Positions 6,065 through 15,760 are shown, counted from the stretch's first letter. The stretch: DNA of 64,000 nucleotides from Aequorivita iocasae (GCF_016757735.1 NZ_CP068439.1:2108001-2172000), one strand, 5' to 3'. Made by a program: numbers and translations. Notes: generated by a model not told the origin, from the sequence alone.

Positions 6065-8062
6065 ATGAATTTTAAAATAGCTTCCGAATTCCAACCCACC
6101 GGCGATCAGCCGCAGGCCATCAAGGCATTGGTAAACGGCCTAAATGAAGACGAAAAATACCAGACCCTGTTGGGTGTAACCGGCTCGGGTAAAACCTTTA
6201 CCGTGGCCAATGTAGTGCAACAGGTACAAAAGCCCACCATTGTTTTGGCGCACAATAAAACCCTAGCGGCACAGCTGTACACGGAGTTTAAAAACCTATT
6301 CCCCGAAAACGCGGTGGAGTATTTTGTTTCCTATTACGATTATTACCAGCCCGAAGCGTTTATACCCAGCAGCGGCACCTATATAGAAAAGGATCTTTCC
6401 ATAAACGAGGAGATTGAAAAAATGCGGCTTAGCACCACCTCGTCCCTGCTTTCGGGCAGGAGGGATGTGCTGGTGGTTTCCTCGGTTTCCTGCCTGTACG
6501 GTATCGGAAATCCCGTGGAATTCCAAAAGAACGTAATTACTTTGGAAAAGGGGCAGATCATTTCCCGCACCAAATTGTTGCACCGTTTGGTACAAAGTCT
6601 TTACTCAAGAACCGAAGCGGAGTTCAACCACGGCCGTTTCCGCATAAAAGGAGATACGGTGGATGTGTACCCTGGCTATGCGGATGATGCTTTTAGAATC
6701 CACTTTTTCGGTGATGAAATTGAGGAAATTGAAGTCTTTGACCCCTTGAACAACAACATAAAAGCCAAATACGACCGACTGAATATTTACCCTGCAAATA
6801 TGTTCGTTACCTCGCCAGATGTGCTGCAGGGCGCCATTCGCCAGATTCAGGACGATTTGGTAAAACAGGTGGAATATTTTGGCGAAATAGGAAAACATCT
6901 GGAGGCAAAACGTCTGGACGAACGAACCAATTTCGATTTGGAAATGATACGCGAACTCGGCTATTGCAGTGGGATTGAAAACTATTCGCGCTACTTGGAC
7001 CAGCGACTGCCCGGCACGCGCCCGTTCTGTTTGCTGGATTACTTTCCCAGGGATTATTTAATGGTTGTGGATGAGAGCCACGTAACCATTCCGCAGGTAG
7101 GCGCCATGTACGGCGGCGACCGTTCCCGAAAGGAAAATCTTGTGGAATATGGCTTTAGATTGCCAGCTGCGATGGATAACCGTCCGCTAAAATTTGAGGA
7201 ATTTGAAGCCCTCCAAAACCAAGTAATCTACGTAAGCGCCACGCCCGCCGATTACGAACTTGAAAAAAGCGGCGGCGTGTATGTGGAACAGATTATCCGC
7301 CCCACCGGTCTGCTGGACCCACCCATTGAAGTACGCCCCAGCCTAAACCAGATTGACGATTTATTGGAGGAAATCCAATTGCGGGTAGAGAAAGACGAAC
7401 GCGTTTTGGTAACCACCCTTACCAAAAGAATGGCAGAAGAACTTACCAAATATTTAACCAGAGTACAAATCCGTACCCGCTACATCCACAGTGATGTGGA
7501 TACCTTGGAACGCGTGGAGATTATGCAGGATTTGCGTCTTGGACTCTTTGATGTTCTGGTAGGTGTAAACCTTTTGAGGGAAGGGCTGGATTTACCGGAA
7601 GTTTCCTTGGTAGCCATTCTCGATGCCGATAAGGAAGGGTTTTTGCGAAGCAACCGCTCGCTCACTCAGACCGTAGGCCGCGCCGCCCGGAACCTAAATG
7701 GAAAGGCAATTATGTATGCCGATAAAATCACTCGAAGTATGCAGGAAACCATTGACGGCACCGAATACCGCCGCCAAAAGCAGATTGCCTATAATGAAGC
7801 GCATGGCATTACGCCAACGCAGATAAAAAAATCATTTGAAAACTCATTGACGAAATCCAAGCAGGAGGCTTATACGTTTGAAAATGCCGAAACCCTCGCC
7901 GCGGAATCGGAAGTAGAATATTTGACCAAGGCACAGATAGAAAAGAAAATCCGCGACACCCGAAAAGCCATGGAAAAAGCCGCAAAGGATTTGGACTTTA
8001 TGATGGCCGCCAAGTTGCGGGATAAGATTAAGACGTTTCAGAAACAATTGGAGGAAGTTTAA
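6065..8062 (+). CDS. uvrB: Excinuclease ABC subunit B
   Basis: UvrB is the damage-verifying helicase-like subunit of nucleotide excision repair. It is loaded on DNA by UvrA and then recruits UvrC for the dual incision. The 665-residue protein has the expected length and order: Walker A GVTGSGKT (37-44), the aromatic-rich beta-hairpin [10 protein letters not shown] (about 90-99), a VVDESHV Walker B motif, [11 protein letters not shown], the helicase motifs ending in QTVGRAARN, and a C-terminal UVR motif (roughly 620-660) that contacts UvrC. The start is supported by an ATG right after a TAnnTTTG promoter and by the conserved N-terminus [17 protein letters not shown]. No truncation or odd residue seen. 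It stands as a single transcription unit. Confidence 0.98.
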   Translation: MNFKIASEFQPTGDQPQAIKALVNGLNEDEKYQTLLGVTGSGKTFTVANVVQQVQKPTIVLAHNKTLAAQLYTEFKNLFPENAVEYFVSYYDYYQPEAFIPSSGTYIEKDLSINEEIEKMRLSTTSSLLSGRRDVLVVSSVSCLYGIGNPVEFQKNVITLEKGQIISRTKLLHRLVQSLYSRTEAEFNHGRFRIKGDTVDVYPGYADDAFRIHFFGDEIEEIEVFDPLNNNIKAKYDRLNIYPANMFVTSPDVLQGAIRQIQDDLVKQVEYFGEIGKHLEAKRLDERTNFDLEMIRELGYCSGIENYSRYLDQRLPGTRPFCLLDYFPRDYLMVVDESHVTIPQVGAMYGGDRSRKENLVEYGFRLPAAMDNRPLKFEEFEALQNQVIYVSATPADYELEKSGGVYVEQIIRPTGLLDPPIEVRPSLNQIDDLLEEIQLRVEKDERVLVTTLTKRMAEELTKYLTRVQIRTRYIHSDVDTLERVEIMQDLRLGLFDVLVGVNLLREGLDLPEVSLVAILDADKEGFLRSNRSLTQTVGRAARNLNGKAIMYADKITRSMQETIDGTEYRRQKQIAYNEAHGITPTQIKKSFENSLTKSKQEAYTFENAETLAAESEVEYLTKAQIEKKIRDTRKAMEKAAKDLDFMMAAKLRDKIKTFQKQLEEV

Positions 8063-8064
8063 AT

Positions 8065-8220
8065 TCAATTTTCAATGCTCAATGTTCAATGCTCAATGTT
8101 CATTTTTATTAACCTGCAACCTGCAACCTGCAACCTGAAACCCGAAACCTGAAACCTGAAACCTGAAACCTGAAACAAAAAATACAAATCCCAAATCCCA
8201 AATCCCAAATCCCAAATCCC
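8065..8220. repeat. Three successive arrays of 7-nt tandem repeats
   Basis: TCAATGY repeats at 8072-8099 (four units), AACCTGM-type repeats at 8111-8176 (nine units with small variants) and AAATCCC at 8186-8220 (five units). All have a period of exactly 7 nt but unrelated sequences. The first array begins within ten bases of the uvrB stop codon. Confidence 0.9.
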
Positions 8221-8245
8221 TAACACCCAATACCGAGAATTTATA

Positions 8246-8893
8246 ATGCCTTTAACGTCCCTCATAAAACCTATTTTGTACTTTACCATTTCTATGGTTT
8301 CAGCGCAAAATATCAATTTGGACAATAAGATTATTCCCGAGAGCATCAAAAAAGAAGTTATTGAGGCGATTTCCTTTTATCCTGAACTGTACGATACCGC
8401 AATTGAATTCAAATTCAAGGATAATATTAAAAAATCCACCATGCAGGCGCAGCCACGGTTTACAAGCTTTTTTAAGGCGAAGGAAAATCGTGAGTATGTA
8501 ATTCTGATTAGTAGAAACATACAGATAGAAGGTGAGCATTTCACCATGAAAGATATTCCCTCTGAGGTACAGATAGGTTGGCTAGGACACGAGTTGGGCC
8601 ACGTGATGGATTATCGGGAGCGTACAAATTTTGGTATGCTCATCTTCGGAATAAAATACCTTTTTTCCTCAGCGCATATCAAGGAAGTGGAGCGTGCGGC
8701 AGATACCTACGCTATTGCGCACGGCATGGGGGATTATATTTTAAAGACGAAGAATTTTATACTTGACAACGCCAATCTTTCAGAAAAATATAAGGAGCGT
8801 ATCCGCAGACTCTACATTTCTCCAGAAGAAGTAATGGAGCTCATTAATAAAAACAAAGTAGAAGAGGAGCCTGAGATTGTTGGGGAGGGATAG
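8246..8893 (+). CDS. Secreted HExxH metallopeptidase-like protein
   Basis: The 215-residue product has a likely signal peptide ending around MVSAQ and a zinc-binding motif GHELGHVMD (HELGH, about residues 114-118). EVERAADTYAI about 37 residues later can supply the third ligand, an arrangement seen in M48-like and related gluzincin families. I see no membrane segments beyond the signal, so it is probably periplasmic. It does not match a named family that I can recall. The C-terminal 22 codons and stop lie inside a 168-bp unit that is repeated three times in tandem, so its 3' end has been duplicated. Catalytic prediction is good; substrate unknown. Confidence 0.75.
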   Translation: MPLTSLIKPILYFTISMVSAQNINLDNKIIPESIKKEVIEAISFYPELYDTAIEFKFKDNIKKSTMQAQPRFTSFFKAKENREYVILISRNIQIEGEHFTMKDIPSEVQIGWLGHELGHVMDYRERTNFGMLIFGIKYLFSSAHIKEVERAADTYAIAHGMGDYILKTKNFILDNANLSEKYKERIRRLYISPEEVMELINKNKVEEEPEIVGEG

Positions 8894-9327
8894 TTGGATG
8901 GTTAGATTGTTGGATTGTTAGATTTTTGGATTGCTGGAAGACCCTTGACCCTTCGACTGAACTTTGACTATGCTTATGGCGACAAGATTTAAGAAGAAGT
9001 AATGGAGCTCATTAATAAAAACAAAGTAGAAGAGGAGCCTGAGATTGTTGGGGAGGGATAGTTGGATGGTTAGATTGTTGGATTGTTAGATTTTTGGATT
9101 GCTGGAAGACCCTTGACCCTTCGACTGAACTTTGACTATGCTTATGGCGACAAGATTTAAGAAGAAGTAATGGAGCTCATTAATAAAAACAAAGTAGAAG
9201 AGGAGCCTGAGATTGTTGGGGAGGGATAGTTGGATGGTTAGATTGTTGGATTGTTAGATTTTTGGATTGCTGGAAGACCCTTGACCCTTCGACTGAACTT
9301 TGACTATGCTTATGGCGACAAGATTTA
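8824..9327. repeat. Perfect tandem triplication of a 168-bp unit
   Basis: Units 8824-8991, 8992-9159 and 9160-9327 appear identical by eye. Each contains the last 22 codons and stop of the upstream metallopeptidase gene plus about 100 bp of non-coding DNA that itself holds degenerate GGATTGTTAGATT-like repeats and a CCCTTCGACTGAACTTTG segment. Identity implies recent slippage or unequal exchange, or an assembly artefact. Confidence 0.95.
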
Positions 9328-9343
9328 AAATTTTGTATTTTTC

Positions 9344-9441
9344 ATTACTAATTACTAATTACTAATTACTAATTACTAATTACTAATTACTAATTACTCA
9401 CTACTCACTACTCACTACTCACTACTCACTACTCACTACTC
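9344..9441. repeat. Two fused 7-nt repeat arrays running into the GH3 stop codon
   Basis: ATTACTA occurs seven times (9344-9392), then one hybrid unit ATTACTC, then ACTACTC six times (9400-9441). The stop codon of the minus-strand GH3 gene (9436-9438) lies inside the last unit. Confidence 0.9.
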
Positions 9442-10962
9442 AATTTGAGTTTTTACAAACCTTTCCCACTCAGCAAACTTTTCCTCGTCCATAACCTTTT
9501 CCATTTTTACCTGTCCGCCCTTCTTTTTGTTTTTGGCGTTCCATTCGTGGAAAATTTCAGGATTCACGGTATTCACTTTTACCCCCTTCAATGCTTTTGA
9601 ACGTGCGACTGCGTAGTTTTTATTTGCTTCCTTTAAGGCTTCATCCAGTGCGTCGGCTATTTTTGCTGCGTCGATTTCGGTTTCCGTACCCAAATACCAA
9701 TGGTGGTAAAATTCGCCCTCTATTTTGACCGCTGCTAAAGTAAATTCGGGGATTTTTATATCGAATTTCTCCTCCATTTCACGCAAGGCAACTTCCATTT
9801 TGTTCACGGATAATTGTGAACCAACCACATTTAAAAAGAATTTGGTCCGCCCCGTGATTTTTATTTCGGCCTTTTCCACATCGGTAAAAGCAATGGTATC
9901 GCCAATCAAATAGCGCCAAGCGCCCGAGACTGTACTGATTATCAAAACATAATCCACACCCGGTTCCACTTCGGCGAGGGTTAGGGCAGGGGCGTCCTGT
10001 GCAAGGGAACCATCATCGTTGATATACTCGGGTTTGAAGGGAACGAATTCAAAATAGATTCCATTGTCGGTAACCAACTTCATTGAAGTGGTATCGGGCC
10101 TATTCTGAAACGCCAAAAATCCTTCCGAAGCCAAATAGGTGTCAATCACAATAATGGGATGCGCCAATAATTGGTTAAAACTCTTCTCATACGGCTGAAA
10201 CGCAACACCGCCAGTGGTATAGACCTGCAGGTTTGGCCAGATTTCGTGAATGTTTGCCGCATCGTGGTATTCAATAACCTTCTTCATCATCAATTCCATC
10301 CACGAAGGAATGCCGCTGAGGGCACCAATGTCCCAATTTCGGGCATTTTTGGCAATGGTTTCCACCTTTTGGTCCCAGTCGTCCATTTGGGCAATTTCCT
10401 CTCCCGGTTTGTAATAGCCCCGAAACCAAAACGGAATGTTGCTGGCGCTGATACCGCTTATTTCACCCTCCAAAAACTGATCCTGTTCCTCCAGATTGGT
10501 GCTGCTGCCCAGCATCATGATTTCCTTTTCGTAAAAATCGGAAGGGATTTCAAAATTGGTCAATGCGCCCACTTGCTTGATGCCCGTGGTGCGAATGGCC
10601 TCAATCATCTCGTCGGTAACGGGAATGCGTTTTGAGGTTTTTCCGGTCGTGCCGCTGCTTCGGGCAAAGTAGGTAGGCTTTCCGGGCCAGCTAATATCTT
10701 CCATTCCTTCCTGGGTCTTGCACCACCATTCGGCCTCCATTTGGTGGTAATCAAAATAGGGAACTTTCTCGGCAAACTCTTTTTCAATATCGGTTGCTTC
10801 AAGAATTTTTGAAAAGCCGTAATATTTCCCAAAGGCGGTGTCCTTTGCCTTTTCGAGCAGATTTTTTAGGACTTCCCGCTGCGATTCCACAGGAGGTTTT
10901 TCTGAAACGATCGCTCCCCGTAGATCGATCGCGGTTTTTATTATTGAGCCGAGTATTGCCAT
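9436..10962 (-). CDS. GH3 auxin-responsive promoter family protein (adenylate-forming)
   Basis: The 508-residue protein matches the GH3 family in length and motifs. The phosphate-binding loop reads SSGTTGKTSKRIP (about residues 103-115), and YTTGGVAFQPYEKSF, a YLIGDTIAF segment and ITGRTKFFLNVVGSQLS follow in order. In plants GH3 enzymes conjugate acyl acids such as indole-3-acetate to amino acids through an acyl-adenylate. Bacterial homologues are common in Bacteroidota and their substrates are not established, so the plant role should not be transferred. Cytosolic, no signal peptide. Transcribed divergently from rluF. Its stop codon is formed within a heptamer repeat. Confidence 0.9.
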   Translation of the reverse strand: MAILGSIIKTAIDLRGAIVSEKPPVESQREVLKNLLEKAKDTAFGKYYGFSKILEATDIEKEFAEKVPYFDYHQMEAEWWCKTQEGMEDISWPGKPTYFARSSGTTGKTSKRIPVTDEMIEAIRTTGIKQVGALTNFEIPSDFYEKEIMMLGSSTNLEEQDQFLEGEISGISASNIPFWFRGYYKPGEEIAQMDDWDQKVETIAKNARNWDIGALSGIPSWMELMMKKVIEYHDAANIHEIWPNLQVYTTGGVAFQPYEKSFNQLLAHPIIVIDTYLASEGFLAFQNRPDTTSMKLVTDNGIYFEFVPFKPEYINDDGSLAQDAPALTLAEVEPGVDYVLIISTVSGAWRYLIGDTIAFTDVEKAEIKITGRTKFFLNVVGSQLSVNKMEVALREMEEKFDIKIPEFTLAAVKIEGEFYHHWYLGTETEIDAAKIADALDEALKEANKNYAVARSKALKGVKVNTVNPEIFHEWNAKNKKKGGQVKMEKVMDEEKFAEWERFVKTQIE

Positions 10963-11055
10963 TGTTGAAATTTTTGTTGAAACTACAATTTTTTAAAAAG
11001 TTGGATAGGGCGTTTAAATCAAATTTAACCTTTTCGCCATGCGCTGCAATAATGG

Positions 11056-11063
11056 TATCTTTG
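11056..11063 (+). promoter_or_regulatory. Bacteroidota -7 promoter element for rluF
   Basis: TATCTTTG 15 bp before the preferred ATG at 11078. Its position argues against the upstream in-frame ATG at 11039. No clear -33 element. Confidence 0.5.
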
Positions 11064-11077
11064 TTGAAAAATTAGAA

Positions 11078-11932
11078 ATGCACCATCCAGATTCCGTACG
11101 ATTGAACAAGGCCATAAGCGATAGCGGTTACTGCTCCCGCCGCGAGGCTGACACTTTAATTGAAAAAGGGCGCGTAACCGTGAACGGTGAAAAAAGCGGA
11201 CTTGGTGATCGCGTAATGCCCAATGATGAGGTTCGTGTGGATGGAAAACTCATCAAGGAAAATACAGCCGAAGTGTTTATAATGCTGAATAAACCTGTTG
11301 GAATTACCTGTACCACCGATACCCGCTTTGACGATAACGTAATTGATTTTGTAAACCATCCCGAACGTATTTTTCCCGTAGGAAGGTTGGACAAACCAAG
11401 TGAAGGCTTGCTGTTGCTTACCAATGAAGGTGATATTGTAAATAAAATATTACGTGCCGGGAACAAACACGAAAAGGAATATATTGTAAAGGTAGATAGG
11501 CCCGTTACAGATGAATTTATAAAACGTATGGGGTCCGGAATTCCTATTTTGGATACCGTAACCAAGCGATGTAAAGTTGAGCGGATAAGCAGGTTTGAGT
11601 TTCGGATTATTTTGGTGCAGGGCTTAAATAGACAAATTAGAAGAATGTGTGAATATTTAGGGTATGAAGTTGTGGCCTTGCAGCGAACCCGTATTATGAA
11701 TTTGGAATTGGGCAACTTGCCCCTTGGGCAATGGCGAGACCTTACCCCAGCAGAACTTAAAACCTTGAAAGATTCCGTAAAGGATAGTGATGGCCTGCCG
11801 AAGGCTTATCAAAAAGATGGTCGTGAAAAAGCGGTAGAAACAATAAAGCCCGAAAAGAAAAGGCAAGCGGAGCGGAATTTAAAAAGGGAGCAAAATAGTA
11901 CTGGAGGACGAAGAAGGAGAGGCCCCAATTAA
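11078..11932 (+). CDS. rluF: 23S rRNA pseudouridine synthase, RluF-like
   Basis: The 284-residue protein has an N-terminal S4 RNA-binding domain ([19 protein letters not shown], about 6-60), then a RsuA/RluB/RluF-type catalytic domain. The catalytic Asp is in [26 protein letters not shown] and [17 protein letters not shown] followed by RTRIMN are closest to RluF, which modifies U2604 in the peptidyl-transferase centre in E. coli. The C-terminus is a Lys/Arg-rich tail ending GGRRRRGPN, likely disordered and RNA-binding. Start at 11078 is supported by the promoter just upstream. The RluF rather than RluB call rests on remembered motifs and is reasonably secure. Confidence 0.88.
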   Translation: MHHPDSVRLNKAISDSGYCSRREADTLIEKGRVTVNGEKSGLGDRVMPNDEVRVDGKLIKENTAEVFIMLNKPVGITCTTDTRFDDNVIDFVNHPERIFPVGRLDKPSEGLLLLTNEGDIVNKILRAGNKHEKEYIVKVDRPVTDEFIKRMGSGIPILDTVTKRCKVERISRFEFRIILVQGLNRQIRRMCEYLGYEVVALQRTRIMNLELGNLPLGQWRDLTPAELKTLKDSVKDSDGLPKAYQKDGREKAVETIKPEKKRQAERNLKREQNSTGGRRRRGPN

Positions 11933-11938
11933 TCCCAT

Positions 11939-11972
11939 AAAAAAACCGCGCACCGATTGAGTAGCACGCGGT
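11939..11972 (-). terminator. Minus-strand terminator after hsp20
   Basis: On the minus strand ACCGCG and CGCGGT flank a loop of about 16 nt and are followed by seven T. It ends hsp20 transcription just before the 3' end of the convergent rluF gene. Confidence 0.65.
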
Positions 11973-12005
11973 CATTTTCAACTAACTAACCAAATTAAAT
12001 TTCAA

Positions 12006-12440
12006 TTATGAAATCTCAACCATTTTCTTCAATGCTTTCTTTTCTTCCATCTTTGGAAGCGTAACCCTAAGGATTCCATTTTCATAATTGGCTTGAATAT
12101 CTTCCACTTTAATATTTTCAGGAAGTTTAAAAGAACGTTCAAAAGTTTGATAATTAAATTCCCTTCTTCTAAACTGGGAATCGTTGCTTTCTTCCTTTTT
12201 TTCTTCTACCTTTTTTGAAGCTATTTTTAAGGTATCTTCCTCAACCTCAATAGTAAAATCTTCCTTTTTCAAACCTGGAACGGCCAATTCGACTACAAAA
12301 TTCGGGAAATTTTCAATAATATTTACTGCTGGAATGCTAAATGTTTCATAATTATTATTAAAGACATCTAACTTGTTATCAAAAAGCAGATTATCCCATA
12401 GTCCCGGAAACCAAATATTGTTTTTATTAACTGTTTTCAT
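12006..12440 (-). CDS. Small heat-shock protein, Hsp20/alpha-crystallin family
   Basis: Start placed at the ATG at 12440 (MKTVNKNNIWFPGLWDNLLF), because the longer frame to 12557 adds residues unlike the family. The 144-residue protein has the alpha-crystallin domain from about residue 40. It contains VELAVPGLKKEDFTIEVEED, a central NYQTFERSFKLPENIKVEDI segment and the conserved NGILRVTLPK (G-x-L motif) near the C-terminus. Hsp20 proteins are ATP-independent holdases that bind unfolding proteins as large oligomers in the cytosol. The short C-terminal tail lacks a clear IxI motif, ending KKALKKMVEIS. No heat-shock operator recognised upstream. Confidence 0.92.
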   Translation of the reverse strand: MKTVNKNNIWFPGLWDNLLFDNKLDVFNNNYETFSIPAVNIIENFPNFVVELAVPGLKKEDFTIEVEEDTLKIASKKVEEKKEESNDSQFRRREFNYQTFERSFKLPENIKVEDIQANYENGILRVTLPKMEEKKALKKMVEIS

Positions 12441-12646
12441 AACTATATATTGTTTAAGTTTTGACTTATTTTTCAATTTATTAGTCAATAATAATTCCAA
12501 CACGATACAACGGACAAGTTGACTGAAAATGAGCATGTTTTGGTGACTTTTTGGCACTTCACATTTAATGCTCCAGAAGATTTAATTCATTTTTAAGATT
12601 TTTAACTAGGGGTTTCAGTACTTTTAAAAATCACTAACTACCCACT

Positions 12647-13921
12647 ATGAAAAAACTTTTTATCCGCATTTTTGATTTCTTCAATACTGTTGAAAGTAAA
12701 ATTGCTTTTTATCCCACACTCTTTGCTATTTCCGGGTTTTTTGTAGCCGTTTTAATGATCTATTTGGAGCAACACGGCATTTCCAGGGAAATTATGGATG
12801 TGTGGCCAATATTAATGGTAGAAGATGGCAATACGGCCCTCACGGTCCTTAGTGCATGTTTGGGCGGACTTATTTCGTTGATGGTTTTTAGTTTTTCAAT
12901 GGTAATGCTGCTGCTCAGCCAGGCATCAAATAATTATTCCCCGCGACTACTGCCAGGCTTAATAAGTGATAGGCGACACCAGATCATATTGGGTATTTAT
13001 CTCTCCACGATTCTTTATAATATATTTATTTTATTCTCAATTGAACCTAGTGAGGATAAATATACGCTTCCCGGTTTTTCGGTGCTTTTGGGTATTGTTT
13101 TTACCATAGTCTGCTTGGTTGCTTTTATCTATTTCATCCATAATATTTCCCAGAGCATTCAGATAAACAATATTTTGGATGTTATTTTTGAATATGCGGA
13201 AAGAAGGCTGCAAGGCTTAATTGAATCTGAAAAAGGAAAAACTAAAAAGTTTTCCAATACGGATAATTGGTATGAGTATAAAGCGGGAAGAAGCGGTTAT
13301 TTCCAGAATATATCCATAAAAAATATTTTGAAGATTTGCGATGACGAAGAAACCAAGATTTACATAACAATACCGAAGGGGCTGTTCGTGCTGAAGAATT
13401 CAATTTTTTTAAAATCTGAAAAGCAATTGGATGAAAAAGTTGTGAATTCAATCATTTCCAATATCAGCTTTGCCCGTGGCGAATTGGTTGAGGACAATTA
13501 TATTTTGGCATTTAAGCAAATTACCGAAATAGCCGTTAAGGCAATGTCACCGGGAATCAATGACCCAGGAACCGCAATTAACGCCATTGATTATTTAACC
13601 GATTTATTTGCGCTACGGATGCAAAAAAATGATAATGGAATTATTATACATAAAGAAAATGCAACCCTTAGAGTGGCAGTCGTAACCTTTAAGGAATTAA
13701 TGTATAACGTGATGGCTTCTCTGCGCACCTATTGTAAGCATGATCCGGTACTGGTTGAGAAATTGTTGTGGATGATGGTCTATCTTCAAAAACAACCTGC
13801 CGCAGAGAACAATTACCACAAGGTAATCAAGGAAGAAATGACAACGCTATTGGAGCAGGCTAAAAACTCCTTTGATTCTGAGTGGGATGTTTTAACGATT
13901 GATAAAATGATAGCTGGCTAG
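12647..13921 (+). CDS. DUF2254 family membrane protein
   Basis: The 424-residue protein has an N-terminal membrane domain with four predicted helices (around residues 20-40, 66-90, 110-135 and 143-168), then a soluble domain. The motifs LGGLISLMVFSFSMVMLLLS, NNYSPRLLPGLISD and the later MSPGINDPGTAINAIDYLTD are the DUF2254 signature. Function is not known; members are inner-membrane proteins found widely in bacteria. It is a monocistronic plus-strand gene that overlaps the stop of the convergent TerB-like gene by 4 bp, leaving no room for a terminator between them. Confidence 0.88.
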   Translation: MKKLFIRIFDFFNTVESKIAFYPTLFAISGFFVAVLMIYLEQHGISREIMDVWPILMVEDGNTALTVLSACLGGLISLMVFSFSMVMLLLSQASNNYSPRLLPGLISDRRHQIILGIYLSTILYNIFILFSIEPSEDKYTLPGFSVLLGIVFTIVCLVAFIYFIHNISQSIQINNILDVIFEYAERRLQGLIESEKGKTKKFSNTDNWYEYKAGRSGYFQNISIKNILKICDDEETKIYITIPKGLFVLKNSIFLKSEKQLDEKVVNSIISNISFARGELVEDNYILAFKQITEIAVKAMSPGINDPGTAINAIDYLTDLFALRMQKNDNGIIIHKENATLRVAVVTFKELMYNVMASLRTYCKHDPVLVEKLLWMMVYLQKQPAAENNYHKVIKEEMTTLLEQAKNSFDSEWDVLTIDKMIAG

Positions 13922-14313
13922 TTGTAATATATTTTAAAAATTTTCAGGAGTTCTTCAGCTGGCACTATATTTTCTTCATATTCATTCATTTTTTTCAAAA
14001 TCTGATCTGCAACAACGGGGCGAATGCCCATTTTTAGCCCGAAATTTTTCAATGCCACAATTTCAGATTCGTGGGCTTCATTGTCTATATTCATCATCAA
14101 GATCAATTTGTAGAAATGCGTGATACGTTCCACTTCACTGAAAACGGGTCGTGAGGGTTGAGGGTTCTCAAATAGATCGACCAATTCCCTATCCGAAATA
14201 TCCATACGTAGGGCCAACTTTTGGATAAAATCTATTTCGGAAGGTTTGATTTTTCCGTCAGCCATGACCATGTTTATTAAATCACTAAGAAGGGATTTGG
14301 GGTTGCGTTCCAT
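13918..14313 (-). CDS. TerB-like small helical protein
   Basis: Start chosen at the ATG at 14313 (MERNPKSLLSDLINMVMADG); a start at 14343 would read into the sucC terminator. The 131-residue product shows the TerB-like pattern: an N-terminal LINMVMADGKIKPSEIDFIQ segment with conserved acidic residues, followed by helices ending AEELLKIFKIYYN. TerB-like domains are helical bundles that bind metal in some tellurite-resistance proteins, but single-domain TerB-like proteins like this have no settled role. No other ter genes are nearby, so tellurite resistance should not be assumed. Likely cytosolic. Confidence 0.7.
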   Translation of the reverse strand: MERNPKSLLSDLINMVMADGKIKPSEIDFIQKLALRMDISDRELVDLFENPQPSRPVFSEVERITHFYKLILMMNIDNEAHESEIVALKNFGLKMGIRPVVADQILKKMNEYEENIVPAEELLKIFKIYYN

Positions 14314-14325
14314 ACTTTTTATTTC

Positions 14326-14357
14326 AAAAAAAAGCCCTTGCAAATGCGAAGGGCTTT
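14326..14357 (-). terminator. Terminator after sucC
   Basis: Read on the minus strand, AAAGCCCTT and AAGGGCTTT form a 9-bp stem with a 9-nt loop, then eight T. It sits between sucC and the TerB-like gene start. Confidence 0.85.
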
Positions 14358-14375
14358 TATAATTATTAATTGTAT

Positions 14376-15566
14376 TTATGAAAGAACAGCTTTTACCTTA
14401 TCGGCCGCCTCTTGAAATTCAATAGCACTCTGTACATCCAGTCCACTATCGTCAATTAGTTTTTTTGCAATGTCTGCATTGGTTCCCTGCAAACGTACAA
14501 TGATTGGAATGTTGATGGTTCCCATATTTTTATAGGCATCAATAACACCTTGCGCCACGCGGTCGCAACGTACAATTCCACCAAAAATATTTATCAAGAT
14601 TGCTTTTACGTTTGGGTCTTTCAATATTAATTTGAAAGCAGCTTCCACACGCTCTGCATCTGCAGTTCCTCCAACATCAAGAAAGTTTGCGGGTTCACCG
14701 CCAGCTTGCTTAATAAGATCCATCGTTGCCATTGCAAGTCCGGCACCATTTACCATACAGCCAACGTTTCCGTCCAGGTCAACATAGTTCAAGCCTTTTT
14801 CCTTTGCTTCAACTTCTACGGGGTTTTCCTCGCGCTTGTCGCGCATTTCCATATAATCTTTGTGGCGGAAAAGTGCGTTATCGTCAATACTTACTTTCGC
14901 ATCAACCGCGATAATTTTATCATCACTTGTTTTTAAAACTGGATTTATTTCGAAAAGCGAAGAATCAGATTCGTTGTATGCTTTGTAAAGCGCAGTAACA
15001 AATTTTGTCATTTCCTTAAAAGCCTTTCCGCTCAAACCAAGATTGAAAGCAACCCTGCGCGCCTGAAAACCCAAAAGACCCACTGCGGGATCAATTTCTT
15101 CCGTGAAAATTAAATGTGGAGTTTCCTCGGCAACGGTTTCAATGTCCATTCCACCTTCGGTAGAATACATAATCATATTTCTTCCTGTGGAACGATTTAA
15201 AAGCACGCTCATATAATACTCTTCTGGCTCACTATCGCCAGGATAGTAAACATCTTCGGCTACCAAAACTTGGTGCACTCTTTTTCCTTCTGCAGAAGTT
15301 TGCGGAGTAACAAGATCCATCCCTATGATTTTTCCAGCGATATCCTCAACTTCCTGTAGATTCTTTGCAAGTTTTACACCTCCGCCCTTACCACGGCCAC
15401 CGGCGTGAACTTGAGCCTTAATAACGTGCCAACTCGTTCCGGTTTCTTCGGTAAGTTTTTTGGCGGCGTCCACAGCCTCTTTAGGAGTGGTTGCCACGAT
15501 ACCGCGCTGTATTTCAACGCCAAAACTGTTTAAAATTTCTTTTCCCTGATATTCGTGTAAATTCAT
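14376..15566 (-). CDS. sucC: Succinate-CoA ligase (ADP-forming), beta subunit
   Basis: SucC binds nucleotide and, with SucD, converts succinyl-CoA to succinate with ATP formation in the TCA cycle. The start at 15566 (MNLHEYQGKEILNSFGV) matches the family exactly and gives 396 residues, the normal length; the longer frame to 15671 is not credible. An N-terminal ATP-grasp fold is followed by VHAGGRGKGGGVKL, LFEINPVLKTSDDKIIAVDA and the C-terminal CoA-ligase fold with GGIVRCDRVAQGV. sucD is not adjacent, which is common in Flavobacteriaceae. It is closed by a strong terminator. Confidence 0.97.
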   Translation of the reverse strand: MNLHEYQGKEILNSFGVEIQRGIVATTPKEAVDAAKKLTEETGTSWHVIKAQVHAGGRGKGGGVKLAKNLQEVEDIAGKIIGMDLVTPQTSAEGKRVHQVLVAEDVYYPGDSEPEEYYMSVLLNRSTGRNMIMYSTEGGMDIETVAEETPHLIFTEEIDPAVGLLGFQARRVAFNLGLSGKAFKEMTKFVTALYKAYNESDSSLFEINPVLKTSDDKIIAVDAKVSIDDNALFRHKDYMEMRDKREENPVEVEAKEKGLNYVDLDGNVGCMVNGAGLAMATMDLIKQAGGEPANFLDVGGTADAERVEAAFKLILKDPNVKAILINIFGGIVRCDRVAQGVIDAYKNMGTINIPIIVRLQGTNADIAKKLIDDSGLDVQSAIEFQEAADKVKAVLS

Positions 15567-15596
15567 AGTAGCGGTTTTGTACTTGTTTATGGAAGG

Positions 15597-15604
15597 CAAA
15601 AATA
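15597..15604 (-). promoter_or_regulatory. Candidate -7 promoter element for sucC
   Basis: The minus strand reads TATTTTTG 31 bp before the sucC ATG, fitting TAnnTTTG. No matching -33 element is evident. Confidence 0.4.
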
Positions 15605-15760
15605 ACAAATGTTGCAGGAATGGACTAATGTTTTTTGAAGCTTTGCATGCCAGAAATTTTGTAGATTTCACAAATCTGAAAATTTAAGTGATTATTAATG
15701 AAGTAATTCGAGTTACATCTCTATTTTTACGCCTTAATTTTTAAAATTTATTCTAAAGAA

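Noticed and set aside
11128-11715. Minus-strand frame opposite rluF
   Set aside because: Overlaps the catalytic part of a clear pseudouridine synthase; Ser/Arg-rich and without family features.
13918-14313. Tellurite-resistance function for the TerB-like gene
   Set aside because: No other ter genes nearby; only the fold pattern is supported.
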